Shown here piece by piece: positions 28,121 through 37,424 of a stretch of 64,000 bases of DNA. Location: contig NZ_JADJDO010000005.1 in assembly GCF_016702655.1 (NCBI RefSeq), positions 124,001-188,000 of the forward strand, written 5' to 3'. Below the pieces are notes generated by a model. That model was not told where the DNA came from. It made no database searches and saw only the letters and a list, made by a program, of their open reading frames with translations. This DNA is from Ideonella sp. (GTDB lineage: Bacteria > Pseudomonadota > Gammaproteobacteria > Burkholderiales > Burkholderiaceae_C). Made by a program: the position numbers and the translations under genes. Position 1 is the first letter of the stretch, and every line of letters begins with the position of its first letter.

Positions 28121-28886
28121 ACGCGCCGCCGCGGATCGCGAGCCTGGTGCCGAGCCTGACTGAGCTCATAGTCGCGCTCGGCCTGCGCAAACAGCTCGTT
28201 GCGCGCACGGGTTACTGCATCCACCCCGCGGCTGAACTCGCCGGCGTGCCCAAGGTCGGCGGCACCAAGGACGTCAATCTCGCCCGGCTGCGCCGCCTGG
28301 CGCCGACGCACGTGCTCGTCAATGTCGACGAGAACCGCGCCGAGACGGTCGACGCCTTGCGCGAGTTCGTGCCGCACATCGTCGCGACCCACCCCTGCGC
28401 ACCGGAGGACAACCTGGCCCTTGTCGACCAGTTCAACGAGGCCTTCGCCGGCCGGCCCGGCGTGGCGCAGCGCGCGGCGACGCTGCGCGCCGAGTTTTCG
28501 CGCGCGCGCTGGCCGCGCCGATCGCGGCCCCGAGCGATCGCGTGCTGTACCTGATCTGGCACGACCCCTGGATGACGGTCGCGCGCGACACCTATGTCTC
28601 GCGCATGCTGGCGCGCATCGGCTGGCTCACCGAGCCGGCCGCCGAGGGCGGCGCGAGCGGCGCCGCGCGCTACCCCGTGCTGCGGGGCGACGAGGCCTGG
28701 CTCGCCGGCATCGAGCGCGTGTTGCTGTCGTCCGAGCCGTTCGCCTTCGACGCCGGACACGCTGCCGCCGCGCAGGCGCTGTGTCCGCAGGCGCGCGTGC
28801 AGCGCGTCGATGGCGAGTTGCTCTCGTGGTACGGCGTGCGCGCGCTGGCCGGCCTGCGCTACCTGGGCGAGCTCGCGCGGTCCTGA
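28117..28886 (+). CDS. BtuF-like cobalamin/metal-chelate-binding protein (frameshifted)
   Basis: Start GTG 28117 gives PPRIASLVPSLTELIVALGL and LRRLAPTHVLVNVDENRAET, the helical-backbone metal-receptor fold of BtuF. At about 28497-28512, in a run of CG dinucleotides, the frame must shift: the other frame then reads VLYLIWHDPWMTVARDTYVS and ELLSWYGVRALAGLRYL to TGA 28886. One missing base (or two extra) explains it. There is no signal peptide, as in a common cytoplasmic variant of this family in Burkholderiales. GTGA coupling to the upstream membrane protein suggests a shared role, but none is known. Confidence 0.72.
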
Positions 28887-28909
28887 GCGCTCGCGCGCGA
28901 CAATCGCGC

Positions 28910-29554
28910 ATGGACATCTACAAGCCGCTCGTCGCGCTGCTGGCGATCGTGAACCCGATCGGCGCGGTGCCGTTCTACATCCACTTCACGCAGGGTTTCA
29001 ACCGGGCGCAGCGGCAGCGCACGATCCGCGTCGCCGCCTTCACCGCCTTCTGCGTCATTGCCGTCAGCGCGGTGGCGGGACTGCGCATCATCGACTTCTT
29101 CGGCATCTCGCTCGCCTCCTTCCAGGTCGGCGGCGGCTTGTTGCTGCTCATCTCGTCGCTTCAGATGATCAACGCCAAGCCGGCCGAGGCGCGCAGCAAC
29201 GAGGCCGTCAACGAGGGCGACGACCGGCTCGACGCCGGCGCCAGCATTGCCGTCGTGCCGCTCACGATCCCGCTGCTCACCGGCCCGGCGACGATCTCCA
29301 CCGTCGTCATCTACGCCGACAAGACGCGCCACTGGTGGGAGCACGCGATCCTCGCCGGCTACGGCGTCGTCATCGGCCTCGCCGTTTGGGCGGCGTTCAG
29401 CATGTCGGGCACGATCGCACGCGCGCTCGGCAAGACGGGCATCAACGTGATGACGCGGCTGATGGGGCTGATCCTCGCCGCGATCGCCGTCGAGGTGATG
29501 TCCGACGGCCTCGTGAAGCTGTTCCCGGTGCTGGCGAGCGCACTGCCGCGCTGA
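28910..29554 (+). CDS. MarC family membrane protein
   Basis: 214 residues, six predicted spans in two triplets. LLAIVNPIGAVPFYIHFTQG at the start and AVVPLTIPLLTGPATISTVV in the second half are the family repeat signatures. MarC/YchE proteins are inner-membrane proteins of unknown transport function; a role in multidrug resistance was not supported for MarC. ATG 28910 lies 23 bases after the BtuF-like gene. The frame is intact, unlike both neighbours. Confidence 0.9.
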   Translation: MDIYKPLVALLAIVNPIGAVPFYIHFTQGFNRAQRQRTIRVAAFTAFCVIAVSAVAGLRIIDFFGISLASFQVGGGLLLLISSLQMINAKPAEARSNEAVNEGDDRLDAGASIAVVPLTIPLLTGPATISTVVIYADKTRHWWEHAILAGYGVVIGLAVWAAFSMSGTIARALGKTGINVMTRLMGLILAAIAVEVMSDGLVKLFPVLASALPR

Positions 29555-29585
29555 AGGGCGCGCCGCCGCGTGCCATCATCGCGGC

Positions 29586-30656
29586 GTGACGAGCCGCCGA
29601 TCCCGCACCGCGCTGCCGTCGACGCCGCTGCCTGGCGTCGACGTGGCAGTCCTTCTACCTCGTCCGGCGCTCTACGCGGCAACCGCCGAGGCGTCTTTGC
29701 GCGGAGTTGGCGTGGATCGGCGACCTCGGCGATGTCGCCGCGCCGGGTCGCTCTCGCCGCGCCAGATGCTGCCCGGCCTGCCGACGAGCCGCTGCTGCTC
29801 GCGCGCGACGAGTCGGCCGGCTGCGCTGCCTGTCCAACGTCTGCGCACCGGGCAACCTGCTCGTCCGCCGTGCCGCGCGGCGCAGATCCGCTGCGGCTAC
29901 CACTGCGCCGCTTGATCTCGACGGGCGCATGAGCTTCATGCCCGGCTCGGGGGCGCGGCGTTCCGTCGCCGCGCGACGCCTGCCGGGTGGCGCTCGCCGA
30001 GTTCGGGCCGCTCGCGTTTGCATCGCTCGCGGGGCGCCGTTCGCGGACTTCCTCGGCGACCTGCGCGGCTGGCCTGGCTGAAGCTCGACGAACTCGTCCA
30101 CGATCCTTCGCGAGACCGGACCTCGGGTTCGACGCGCACTGGGCGCTGTACGTCGAGAACTATCTCGAGGGGCTGACATTCCGTTCGTCCCCGGCCTCGC
30201 GCAGACGATCGAGCTGGCGAGTTACCGCGTCGAGACGTTTGGCCGCGCGCGCTGCAGGTCGCGACGGCGCGCGACGGCGAGGCGGCGTTCGAGCTGCCGC
30301 CAACCTCGCCCGAGCACGGCCAGCGCATCGCGGCCTACTACTACTGGGCCTTCCCGAACCTGATGTTCAACGTCTACCCGTGGGGCCTGTCGCTCAACGT
30401 CGTCATGCCGCTCGGCATATCGCGTACGCGGGTGCTGTTTCGTGCCTACGTCGGCGATGCGTCGCGCCTCGGCCAGGGCGCGGGCGGTGCGCTCGACGAG
30501 GTCGAGATGGAGGACGAAGCGGTCGTGCAGACGGTGCAGCGCGGCATCCGCTCGCGCCTGTATTCGCGCGGTCGCTACGCGCCGCGGCACGAGCGCGCGG
30601 TGCATCACTTCCACCGCCTCGTCGGCGAGTTCATGGGCGCACCGGCCACCGCTTGA
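29586..30656 (+). pseudogene. Rieske-type aromatic-ring-hydroxylating oxygenase, alpha subunit, many indels
   Basis: Pieces in all three frames line up in order: LAWIGDLGDVAAPG, RQMLPGL, DEPLLLARDES, LRCLSNVCAPGN (Rieske Cys, damaged), QIRCGYHCA (second Cys/His pair), LDGRMSFMPG, ALYVENYLEG and an intact C-terminal part from about 30340 (YYYWAFPNLMFNVYPWGLSL to HRLVGEFMGAP). The iron-site region after ENYLEG looks compressed by lost bases. At least ten indels are needed, nearly all deletions, while the encoded residues stay conserved. Without repair no functional protein is made. The substrate is unknown; quaternary-amine or aromatic oxygenases fit. Confidence 0.75.
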
Positions 30657-30692
30657 TCGACGGCAACGCGCCGGGGCTGGCGCGGCGTTCCA

Positions 30693-32132
30693 ATGCCTAC
30701 CATGGGGCAGGACATCGAGCGCACGCGATTCGACCGGCACGACTTCTCGCGCTTCGAGGCGCGCCTGCGCGCCGAGACCGAGGTGCTGCACGAACTCGTC
30801 GAGCAGCGCCGCCTGTCGTCGCACGCGCCGGTCGCCGGCCTGGAGCTCGAAGCCTGGCTGATCGACCGCCACGGCCGCCCGGCGCCGTGCAACGACGCCT
30901 TCATCGAGCGCCTGGGCTCGCCCGACGTGGTGACGGAGCTCGGGCGCTTCAACATCGAGATCAACGTGCCGCCACAGCCGGTCGCCGGCGACGGCCTCGG
31001 CCGCCTGGCGGCAGACCTCGAGCAGGCCTGGCGCCGCTGCGCCGAAGTGGCGTCAGCCATGGGCCTCAAGGTGGTCGCGATCGGCATCCTGCCGACGGTG
31101 ACCGACGCCGACCTGACGATGGCCAACCTGTCCGACCGCGCCCGCTACCGCGCGCTCAACCAGCAGGTGCTGCGCCAGCGTCACGGGCGTCCGATCCGGC
31201 TCGACATCGCCGCCCCCGATGGCAGCGCGCTGCACGTCGAGCATCGCGACGTGATGCTCGAGGCGGCGGCGACGTCGTTCCAGGTCCACCTGCAGGTGCC
31301 CGCCGATGAGATCGTGCGCACCTACAACGCATCGCTGCTCGCCTCGGCGCCGGTGGTCGCGCTGACCGGCAACTCGCCGCTGCTGTTCGGTCGCCGGCTG
31401 TGGCAGGAAACGCGCATCGCGCTGTTCGAGCAGGCGCTCAACATCGGCACGCGCGAGGACGGCGCGCACGCGCCGCTCGGGCGCGTCGGCTTCGGCAGCG
31501 GCTACGCCGGCTACTCGCTGGTGGAGTGCTTCCGCGAGAACATCGAGCGCTTCGAACCGCTGCTGCCGATCGAGATCGACGAGCCCGCCGCGCGCCTGGC
31601 GCACCTGCGCCTGCACAACGGCACGATCTGGCGCTGGAACCGGCCGCTGGTGGGCTTCGACGCCGACCGCCGACCGCACCTGCGCGTCGAGCATCGGCCG
31701 ATGGCCGCCGGGCCGACGATCGTCGACATGATGGCCAACCTCGCGTTCGCGATCGGCCTCGTCACCGCGCTCGCCACCGAGTCCGCCGCGCCGGAGTCGC
31801 GCCTGCCGTTCGACGCGGCCCGACGCAACTTCTACGAGGCCGCGCGCCTCGGCCTCGACGCCCGGCTGCGCTGGCTCGACGGAGAGTCCTGCGCGGCGAC
31901 CGACCTGCTGGCCGCACTCGTGCCGCGGGCGCGCGCCGGCCTGGCGACGCTCGGCGTCGAACCATCGCTCGCCGATGGCTGGATGGATCTCATCGAAGCG
32001 CGCGTCGCCGCGCGTGCGACCGGGGCGCGCTGGCAGCTCGCGCGGCTCGCTGCGCTCGGCGGCGATCTCGCGGCGCTGACGCTGGACTACGCAGCGCGGC
32101 AGGCCGAGGGCGAGCCGGTGCACCGCTGGTGA
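30693..32132 (+). CDS. GCS2-family glutamate--cysteine ligase-like protein
   Basis: 479 residues from ATG 30693; ATG 30702 is also possible. VAGLELEAWLIDRHGRPAP, ELGRFNIEINVPPQPVAGDG and TGNSPLLFGRRLWQETRIAL are typical of the GCS2/YbdK carboxylate-amine ligase family. These enzymes form gamma-glutamyl bonds; many are weak glutamate-cysteine ligases with unknown true substrates. Since a dedicated gshA is at 8265, this one may have another role. It is convergent with the M14 peptidase gene, nine bases apart. Confidence 0.85.
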   Translation: MPTMGQDIERTRFDRHDFSRFEARLRAETEVLHELVEQRRLSSHAPVAGLELEAWLIDRHGRPAPCNDAFIERLGSPDVVTELGRFNIEINVPPQPVAGDGLGRLAADLEQAWRRCAEVASAMGLKVVAIGILPTVTDADLTMANLSDRARYRALNQQVLRQRHGRPIRLDIAAPDGSALHVEHRDVMLEAAATSFQVHLQVPADEIVRTYNASLLASAPVVALTGNSPLLFGRRLWQETRIALFEQALNIGTREDGAHAPLGRVGFGSGYAGYSLVECFRENIERFEPLLPIEIDEPAARLAHLRLHNGTIWRWNRPLVGFDADRRPHLRVEHRPMAAGPTIVDMMANLAFAIGLVTALATESAAPESRLPFDAARRNFYEAARLGLDARLRWLDGESCAATDLLAALVPRARAGLATLGVEPSLADGWMDLIEARVAARATGARWQLARLAALGGDLAALTLDYAARQAEGEPVHRW

Positions 32133-32141
32133 GCGGAACGA

Positions 32142-33857
32142 TCAATCCAGGCTGACCTCGGTGCGCACCGCGCCGGCGCGGTCGGCGCGCGCGCTCAGGG
32201 CCAGGCGCGTGCCCTGCGGCGCGCGCACCACCCATTCGGCGACGGCACGATCGGCCGTCACGTCGCGGCCCTGCACGAAGGCGTGCAGCGAGTGCTTGGG
32301 CGCGTGGCCCTCGAGCTGCGGCCCTTCGATGCGCTGCTTGCCGCCGACGAGGCTGATCGCTGGGTTGTCCTCCGGCAGGTGGATCTCGAACATCACGCCG
32401 CGCACCACCTTGCGCTGCAGCGCGCGCTTGCTGATGTAGGCCGGCAACCAGCCGCTGTTGGCCACCGCGAGGCGCACGCGCCAGGTGTCGGGGCCGAGCG
32501 CACGCACCTCGGTGCGCAACAATTCCAGCCTGGGCAGCGACAGCGCGACCTGCGTCATCCAGTCCGGGAAGCGCGCCGCCTCGCGCTCGCGCAGGTGCGG
32601 CGGCGGGTTACGCCAGTAGTTGAGCCGGTCCCAGCCGCCGATCTCGACCGCGCCGAGCTGCGGGTGGTGAAAGGGCTTCCAGTCCACATGCGCCTTGCCG
32701 CCGCATTGCTCGTCGCTCCACTTCAGGAGCTTGATCTCGTCCTCGACCGGGTGGTCGCGGTACCAGTCGACCCACTTGTAGTCGGTGATCCCGGCCTCCT
32801 TGTTCGGGGCCCAGATCTCGACCACCCAGAACAGCGCGCCGAGGTGCTCGTAGACCCAATCCTGGGTGCCGGTGATGACTTCCTTGGGGTGGTACTTGAA
32901 CTCGTGGAAGATGCTGATCGCCGGGTAGCCGGTGGCCTTTTCGGCAATCTCGCCGAAGCGCTGGTAGGCCCACAGGTCCTCGGGGATCATCTCGTCGTCG
33001 CTGTGCGTGCCGAAGGGACGAAGGATCACGCCGCTATGCGTGTGGTAGCTGATCGCGGCGCCGATGTTGCGGTGACCCACGAAGAAGTCGACCATCGCCC
33101 GCACCTCGGGCTCGCTCGCCGGATAGGGGCCCGCGCCGACCTGCTCGAACTCCTGACGCCACTGGGTCGGGAAGTTGCGGTTCAGGTCGAGCCCTTCCGG
33201 ATCGCGGTTGACGGTGATCGACAGACCGTCGAAGGCCTTGATCGTGCCTTCGGGGATGACGCGGAAGTACGCGCCACCGAACTCGCCCGGCTCGCGCGGC
33301 ACCATCAGCCGCGGCTCCTGCGGGTGGCGCTTGTAGGTGCCGTGCGGGTCCGGGATGCGGACCGACAGCACGCGTCCGTCGCCGTCGATGTCTTCGACCG
33401 TCAGGCCTTCGAAGGCCGGCTCGTCGAACGGGTAGGGCCGCGTCGACGAGCGGATGTGGCGCGGCCGGTCGGCGAGCGCGAGTTCGGCGCCGTCCGGGTT
33501 CAGGCGCGGGCACAGGTAGAGCGTGCGCGTGTCGAGCAGCTGCGTGATGCGGCGCCCCGGCTCGCCGTCGCTGCCGTAGGCATCGACGAGCTGGTGCAGG
33601 TAGTACAGCACCGCCGTGCTCGCCGTGACCTCGGCGGCATGGATGTTGCCATCGGCCCAGAAGGCCGGCTTGTCTTGCGGCGCGCCGGTGGCGAGGTTGG
33701 TCAGCGTCGCGACCCAGATGTCGCGCCCCTCGTAGCTCTTGCCGATCGACTCGACGCTGACCAGCTGCGGGTGCGCGGCGGCATAGTCGAACAGCAGCTG
33801 CGTCAGCGCGTCGTGGCGATAGAAGATGTCGAAGCGGGGCTTGAGCGGGGTCGGCAT
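32142..33857 (-). CDS. M14 family zinc carboxypeptidase
   Basis: 571 residues. Zinc ligands are H73 and E76 in NIHAAEVTAS and a His in SYHTHSG; LCPRLNPDGAELAL and GLDLNRNFPTQW (substrate carboxylate Arg) follow the M14 pattern, with the catalytic Glu in FWVVEIWAPN. A C-terminal beta domain (about 430-571) follows. No signal peptide, so it is probably cytoplasmic. The chosen start MPTPLKPRFDIFY at 33857 follows family homologs; the frame is open upstream. Substrate unknown. Confidence 0.88.
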   Translation of the reverse strand: MPTPLKPRFDIFYRHDALTQLLFDYAAAHPQLVSVESIGKSYEGRDIWVATLTNLATGAPQDKPAFWADGNIHAAEVTASTAVLYYLHQLVDAYGSDGEPGRRITQLLDTRTLYLCPRLNPDGAELALADRPRHIRSSTRPYPFDEPAFEGLTVEDIDGDGRVLSVRIPDPHGTYKRHPQEPRLMVPREPGEFGGAYFRVIPEGTIKAFDGLSITVNRDPEGLDLNRNFPTQWRQEFEQVGAGPYPASEPEVRAMVDFFVGHRNIGAAISYHTHSGVILRPFGTHSDDEMIPEDLWAYQRFGEIAEKATGYPAISIFHEFKYHPKEVITGTQDWVYEHLGALFWVVEIWAPNKEAGITDYKWVDWYRDHPVEDEIKLLKWSDEQCGGKAHVDWKPFHHPQLGAVEIGGWDRLNYWRNPPPHLREREAARFPDWMTQVALSLPRLELLRTEVRALGPDTWRVRLAVANSGWLPAYISKRALQRKVVRGVMFEIHLPEDNPAISLVGGKQRIEGPQLEGHAPKHSLHAFVQGRDVTADRAVAEWVVRAPQGTRLALSARADRAGAVRTEVSLD

Positions 33858-33894
33858 GGCGGGCAGTCGCTTGGAGCTTTGGCCCGCTAGTGTG

Positions 33895-34698
33895 TCAGAG
33901 CATCGGCGCCGATCCATCGGTGCTGGCACCGAGGCCGCCGCGCAGCCCGACCGGCTCGCCGCCCTCGAACACCTTGAGCTCGCCGGGCGCGAACGCATGC
34001 CAGGGTTCGTCGGTCGTGAGCGGCTCGGTGACGACGATCGCGACCCGGTCGCTGGGCGCGGTGTGCTGCGCAAAGTCGACGCTCAAGTCCTCGTCCTGCA
34101 GGTGCGCAGTCGTGAACGGATGGCGGCGCACCACGCTGTGCAGCCGCGTCGAGCAATGCGCCCACAGCGCGACACCGTTGCTGAGCATGAAGTTGAAGCT
34201 GCCGTGCGCCGCGACCCGGGGCACGAGCTCGGCCAGCGTCACCGTGAGCTCGGCCACGCTCGGCACGCTGGCGTGGGCCTTGTTCATCTCCTGCATCAGC
34301 CAGCAGAAGGCGCGCTCGCTGTCGGTATCGCCGACCGGCCTGAACGCCGCGTGCAGGCTGGGGCAGAAGTTCTTCAGGTCGCCGTTGTGCGCGAACACCC
34401 AGTAGCGGCCCCACAGTTCGCGCACGAAGGGATGGCAGTTCTCGAGCGCGACCCGGCCCTGCGTCGCCTTGCGGATATGCGCGATCACGTTCTCGCTGCG
34501 GATCGGGTAGGAGGCGATCATGCTCGCCACCGGCGACGCACGCGCGCTCGCCGCATCGACGAAGCAGCGCACGCCGCGGCCCTCGAAGAAGGCGACGCCG
34601 AAGCCGTCCTTGTGCTCCTCGGCCCGCGTCGCGAAGCCGGTGAAGCTGAACATGATGTCGGTGGGCGTGTTGCAGTTCATGCCGAGCAGTTGACACAT
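33895..34698 (-). CDS. Class II glutamine amidotransferase (YafJ-like)
   Basis: 267 residues. The catalytic Cys2 follows the initiator Met (MCQLLGMNCNTPTDIMFSF), as in Ntn-type glutaminases. GFGVAFFEG, HIRKATQG and FAHNGDLKNF are the conserved Arg- and Asn-Gly-containing loops. It has no synthase domain, so the acceptor is unknown. It lies 37 bases upstream of the M14 peptidase and is probably co-transcribed with it. Confidence 0.9.
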   Translation of the reverse strand: MCQLLGMNCNTPTDIMFSFTGFATRAEEHKDGFGVAFFEGRGVRCFVDAASARASPVASMIASYPIRSENVIAHIRKATQGRVALENCHPFVRELWGRYWVFAHNGDLKNFCPSLHAAFRPVGDTDSERAFCWLMQEMNKAHASVPSVAELTVTLAELVPRVAAHGSFNFMLSNGVALWAHCSTRLHSVVRRHPFTTAHLQDEDLSVDFAQHTAPSDRVAIVVTEPLTTDEPWHAFAPGELKVFEGGEPVGLRGGLGASTDGSAPML

Positions 34699-34802
34699 CG
34701 CGCGCTCCGCTTGCGGTTCCTCAGCCCCCGCCGGGCCGCTCCCAAGAGGGCTGAGATCCCCTTGGGGGGCGACACCGCAGGTGTCTTGGGGCCGTCATTT
34801 CA
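34699..34802 (-). repeat. Operon-junction repeat between flavoprotein and amidotransferase genes
   Basis: On the minus strand it starts at the flavoprotein stop (TGAAATGACGGCCCCAAG), has GACACCTGCGGTGTC (palindromic), GCCCCCCAAGGGG and CTTGGGAGCGGCCCGGC, and ends at the amidotransferase ATG. It shares the CTTGGG-GCGGCCCGGC part with the units at 51244 and in the ABC-F gene. Confidence 0.65.
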
Positions 34803-36065
34803 TTCCATGAACAGCCGCCGCAGGCCCTTGAGGCTGATCAGGTTGCCGGGGTTGCTCGTCTCCTCGAGCACGCCGCTCATGCGTGCCAGCAGGCGCGGGC
34901 TGCGCTTCGCGCGCCAGATCACGAGATCGGCCAGCCAGGGGTAGACGTTGACCCGATTGGCCTTCTCGTAGAGCTCGAAGCGCGGCTTGAGCGCAGCGAG
35001 ACGCGCTTCGTACATGGCGCGCGTCGCGGCGTCGGCGTCGCCATTGCGGTCCGCGGCGATCACCTGCGCCGCGTGGATGCCGGTCTCGAGCGCCTTGCCG
35101 ATGCCCTCGCCGGTGAAAGAGTAGGTCGTGCCGGCCGCCTCGCCGGCGACGATCAGCCCCGGCCTCGAAAAGCGCGCCCCTTCGAGCGTGCAGCGCAGCG
35201 GCGCGCCCTTGAGCTCACCCTGCAGCAAGCCGCCGGCCATCAACTCGCGCGCCGGCGCGTAGACCCTTGTGAAGGCGTCGAAGACCTCGCGCAGGTTGAC
35301 TTCCTTCATCCCCAGGCGCCCGTCCTTGAGCGTGCGGTGGCTGTGCGCGATGCCGACGCCGATGTTGAACACGCCGTCGCGACAGGGAAAGATCCAGCCG
35401 TAGCCAGGCCGCAGCTTGCGATGCCAGACCACGTCGAGCGCGCTGATGCGGCCGACCATCGCATCGTTCTTCACGTAGCCGCGCAGCGCGACGCCGCTCG
35501 GTGTGCGGCGCTCGCACATGCCGGCCGCCATCAATGCCTGCGGCACGGCACCCGTGGCGAGCACGAGCCAGGGCGCGCGGATCTCGTGCAACGCGGCACC
35601 GACCTTGAGCCGCGCACCGACGACGCGCCCGGCGCCGTCCTCCAGCGGCGCCTCGAAGCGCGCCGGCGCGATCAAGCGCGCGCCGGCCGCGACCGCCGCC
35701 TTGCACAGGATGTCGTCGAGCTGCCTGCGCGGCAGCACGGCCACGGTCCCCGGCACGTCGATGCGCCCGCCGCTCGGGCCCACGCAGCCGACATGCGTGG
35801 CCGGCTGCGCCTGCGCCATCACGGCCTCGAGCAGGCCCAGGCGCGCGAGCGCCGCGTGCGCGTCGGGGATCAGGCCGTCGCCGCAAACCTTGTCGCGCGG
35901 AAAGGCATGCTGGTCGACGAGGACGACGTCGATGCCGGCCTGCCCCAGCATGCGCGCGCACGCGCTGCCGGCCGGACCCGCGCCGACGACCAGGACGTCG
36001 CAGCGGGCGGGTGGCGGTGCGCCCGCGCCAGGCTCGGCTGCAGTGGCAGCTTCAACGGGACTCAT
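34800..36065 (-). CDS. Geranylgeranyl reductase-like FAD-dependent oxidoreductase
   Basis: 421 residues from ATG 36065. FAD site CDVLVVGAGPAGSACARML with E/D at the end of the second strand (VVLVDQHAF), then DKVCGDGLIPDAH, a signature of the geranylgeranyl reductase family, and IVAGEAAGTTYSFTGEGIGK. It probably reduces or hydroxylates a lipid or polyene. An ATG 45 bases upstream gives a longer form; neither has a good Shine-Dalgarno. Confidence 0.82.
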   Translation of the reverse strand: MSPVEAATAAEPGAGAPPPARCDVLVVGAGPAGSACARMLGQAGIDVVLVDQHAFPRDKVCGDGLIPDAHAALARLGLLEAVMAQAQPATHVGCVGPSGGRIDVPGTVAVLPRRQLDDILCKAAVAAGARLIAPARFEAPLEDGAGRVVGARLKVGAALHEIRAPWLVLATGAVPQALMAAGMCERRTPSGVALRGYVKNDAMVGRISALDVVWHRKLRPGYGWIFPCRDGVFNIGVGIAHSHRTLKDGRLGMKEVNLREVFDAFTRVYAPARELMAGGLLQGELKGAPLRCTLEGARFSRPGLIVAGEAAGTTYSFTGEGIGKALETGIHAAQVIAADRNGDADAATRAMYEARLAALKPRFELYEKANRVNVYPWLADLVIWRAKRSPRLLARMSGVLEETSNPGNLISLKGLRRLFME

Positions 36066-36134
36066 CGAAAGCAGGCAGGTTGCGGTGGCGCCAAGCATAG
36101 CCGCAGCCACTGGCGCCGCGCTCGGCGGCCGCAG

Positions 36135-37373
36135 TCAGTGCACGGCGGCGAATCGAAGCGCGAGCTGCATCTCGATCAGCGGCACCGGATAGCCCATGCG
36201 ACAGCGCCAGCCCCGGAACGCGATCCCACCGACACCGGCGCGCGCGAGCGCGGCCTCGACCGCGGTGCGCTGGTCGGGCACGCCATCGAGCTCGAGCGCG
36301 CGCGCGCCGGGCGGCAACTGCTCGATGCGCGCCGTCAGGTTGACGCGCCGCAAGTGCGGCTGGCCGGGCTCGATCACGACCGGCGGCGTGCCGCTCGGCC
36401 CGGGCAGGTAGAAACCCACTTCGGGCCGGGCGTCGGGCCACAGCCCGGCGGCGAGATGGATGTCGCGCACCAGCGTCCTGCAGGGCGTGTGCAGCATGTA
36501 GGTGCGCAGGATGACCCAGGGTTCGGCCTGGGCCAGCGTCTCGCTGCGCAAGACACGAAACGCGGTCGTGACGCGGGCAGGCATCGGCGCGTCGACGCCG
36601 GGGCGCAGCACGAAGATCGTCGTCGCGCCGTCGCTTTGCACCTGCAAGTCGGGCAAGGGCTGGCTGCAGCCCTCGGCGACGAGATAGTCCGCGGGTGCCG
36701 TGCTCGGTTCGGCCCCGGCCAGCGGCAACATCCGCGGCGCGTCGCTGCGCCCCGGCTTGGCGGTGTGCACGCTCAGCAGCGGCAGCGCCACGCTGGCCGC
36801 TGCGCGCTGCAGGCCGATGCGGCGCTGGACCTCGATCATGTCGACCTGGCCCGGCTCGGCCGACGGCAGTACGAACAGCGAGGTCGTCAGCGTCTCGCAG
36901 AAGTGGCCGAACAGGAACGACTGCGCCTTGAACGAGGCCTGGCGCGCGATCTGCTCGCGCCGCTCGCGGATCGTGCTCGAGGCCTCGCCCATCTGCGCAT
37001 CGAGCGTCTGGCGCCCGCCGGGCAGCGTGTCGAGCAGCGACTCGAAGCGCTTGACCGCGGCCTCCAGGTCGCGCAGCAGGCTGGTGTCGGCCAAGCCCTG
37101 TGCATGCTGGACGAGGATACGCAGCCCGTTGGGCGACGGCACCTGGTGCAGGAACTCGAGGTCGCCCCCGGTACGGACGGCCTGGACGAGGCGGCTGGCG
37201 AGGCTCTTGTCGAGACCCGGCCCCTGGGTCAGGCGCATCGGCCGCGGCGGGTCGCCCGCCAGCTCGATCACGAGCGGCGTCAGGCAGGCGCGCAGTTCGG
37301 CCGCGACGCGCGCGATGCGCTGCCCGGCCGGGCTGGACGCGTCGGATTCCCGGGCGGTGGTGGTCTCGAGCAT
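36135..37373 (-). CDS. Unknown 412-residue protein
   Basis: Not recognised. About residues 45-95 (GPGLDKSLASRLVQAVRTGG, VPSPNGLRILVQHAQG) could be a helix-turn-helix-like module; the rest is mixed alpha/beta with RERREQIARQASFKAQSFLF and no membrane span. It carries neither signal peptide nor clear catalytic motif. The start at 37373 (MLETTTARESDASSP) is plausible. It stands alone between the flavoprotein and HAF-propeller genes on the same strand. Confidence 0.75.
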   Translation of the reverse strand: MLETTTARESDASSPAGQRIARVAAELRACLTPLVIELAGDPPRPMRLTQGPGLDKSLASRLVQAVRTGGDLEFLHQVPSPNGLRILVQHAQGLADTSLLRDLEAAVKRFESLLDTLPGGRQTLDAQMGEASSTIRERREQIARQASFKAQSFLFGHFCETLTTSLFVLPSAEPGQVDMIEVQRRIGLQRAAASVALPLLSVHTAKPGRSDAPRMLPLAGAEPSTAPADYLVAEGCSQPLPDLQVQSDGATTIFVLRPGVDAPMPARVTTAFRVLRSETLAQAEPWVILRTYMLHTPCRTLVRDIHLAAGLWPDARPEVGFYLPGPSGTPPVVIEPGQPHLRRVNLTARIEQLPPGARALELDGVPDQRTAVEAALARAGVGGIAFRGWRCRMGYPVPLIEMQLALRFAAVH

Positions 37374-37424
37374 GAGGGTGCAGGGGCCGGCTTGCCGATC
37401 GTCGTCGCGCTTCGCTTCAAGCGC

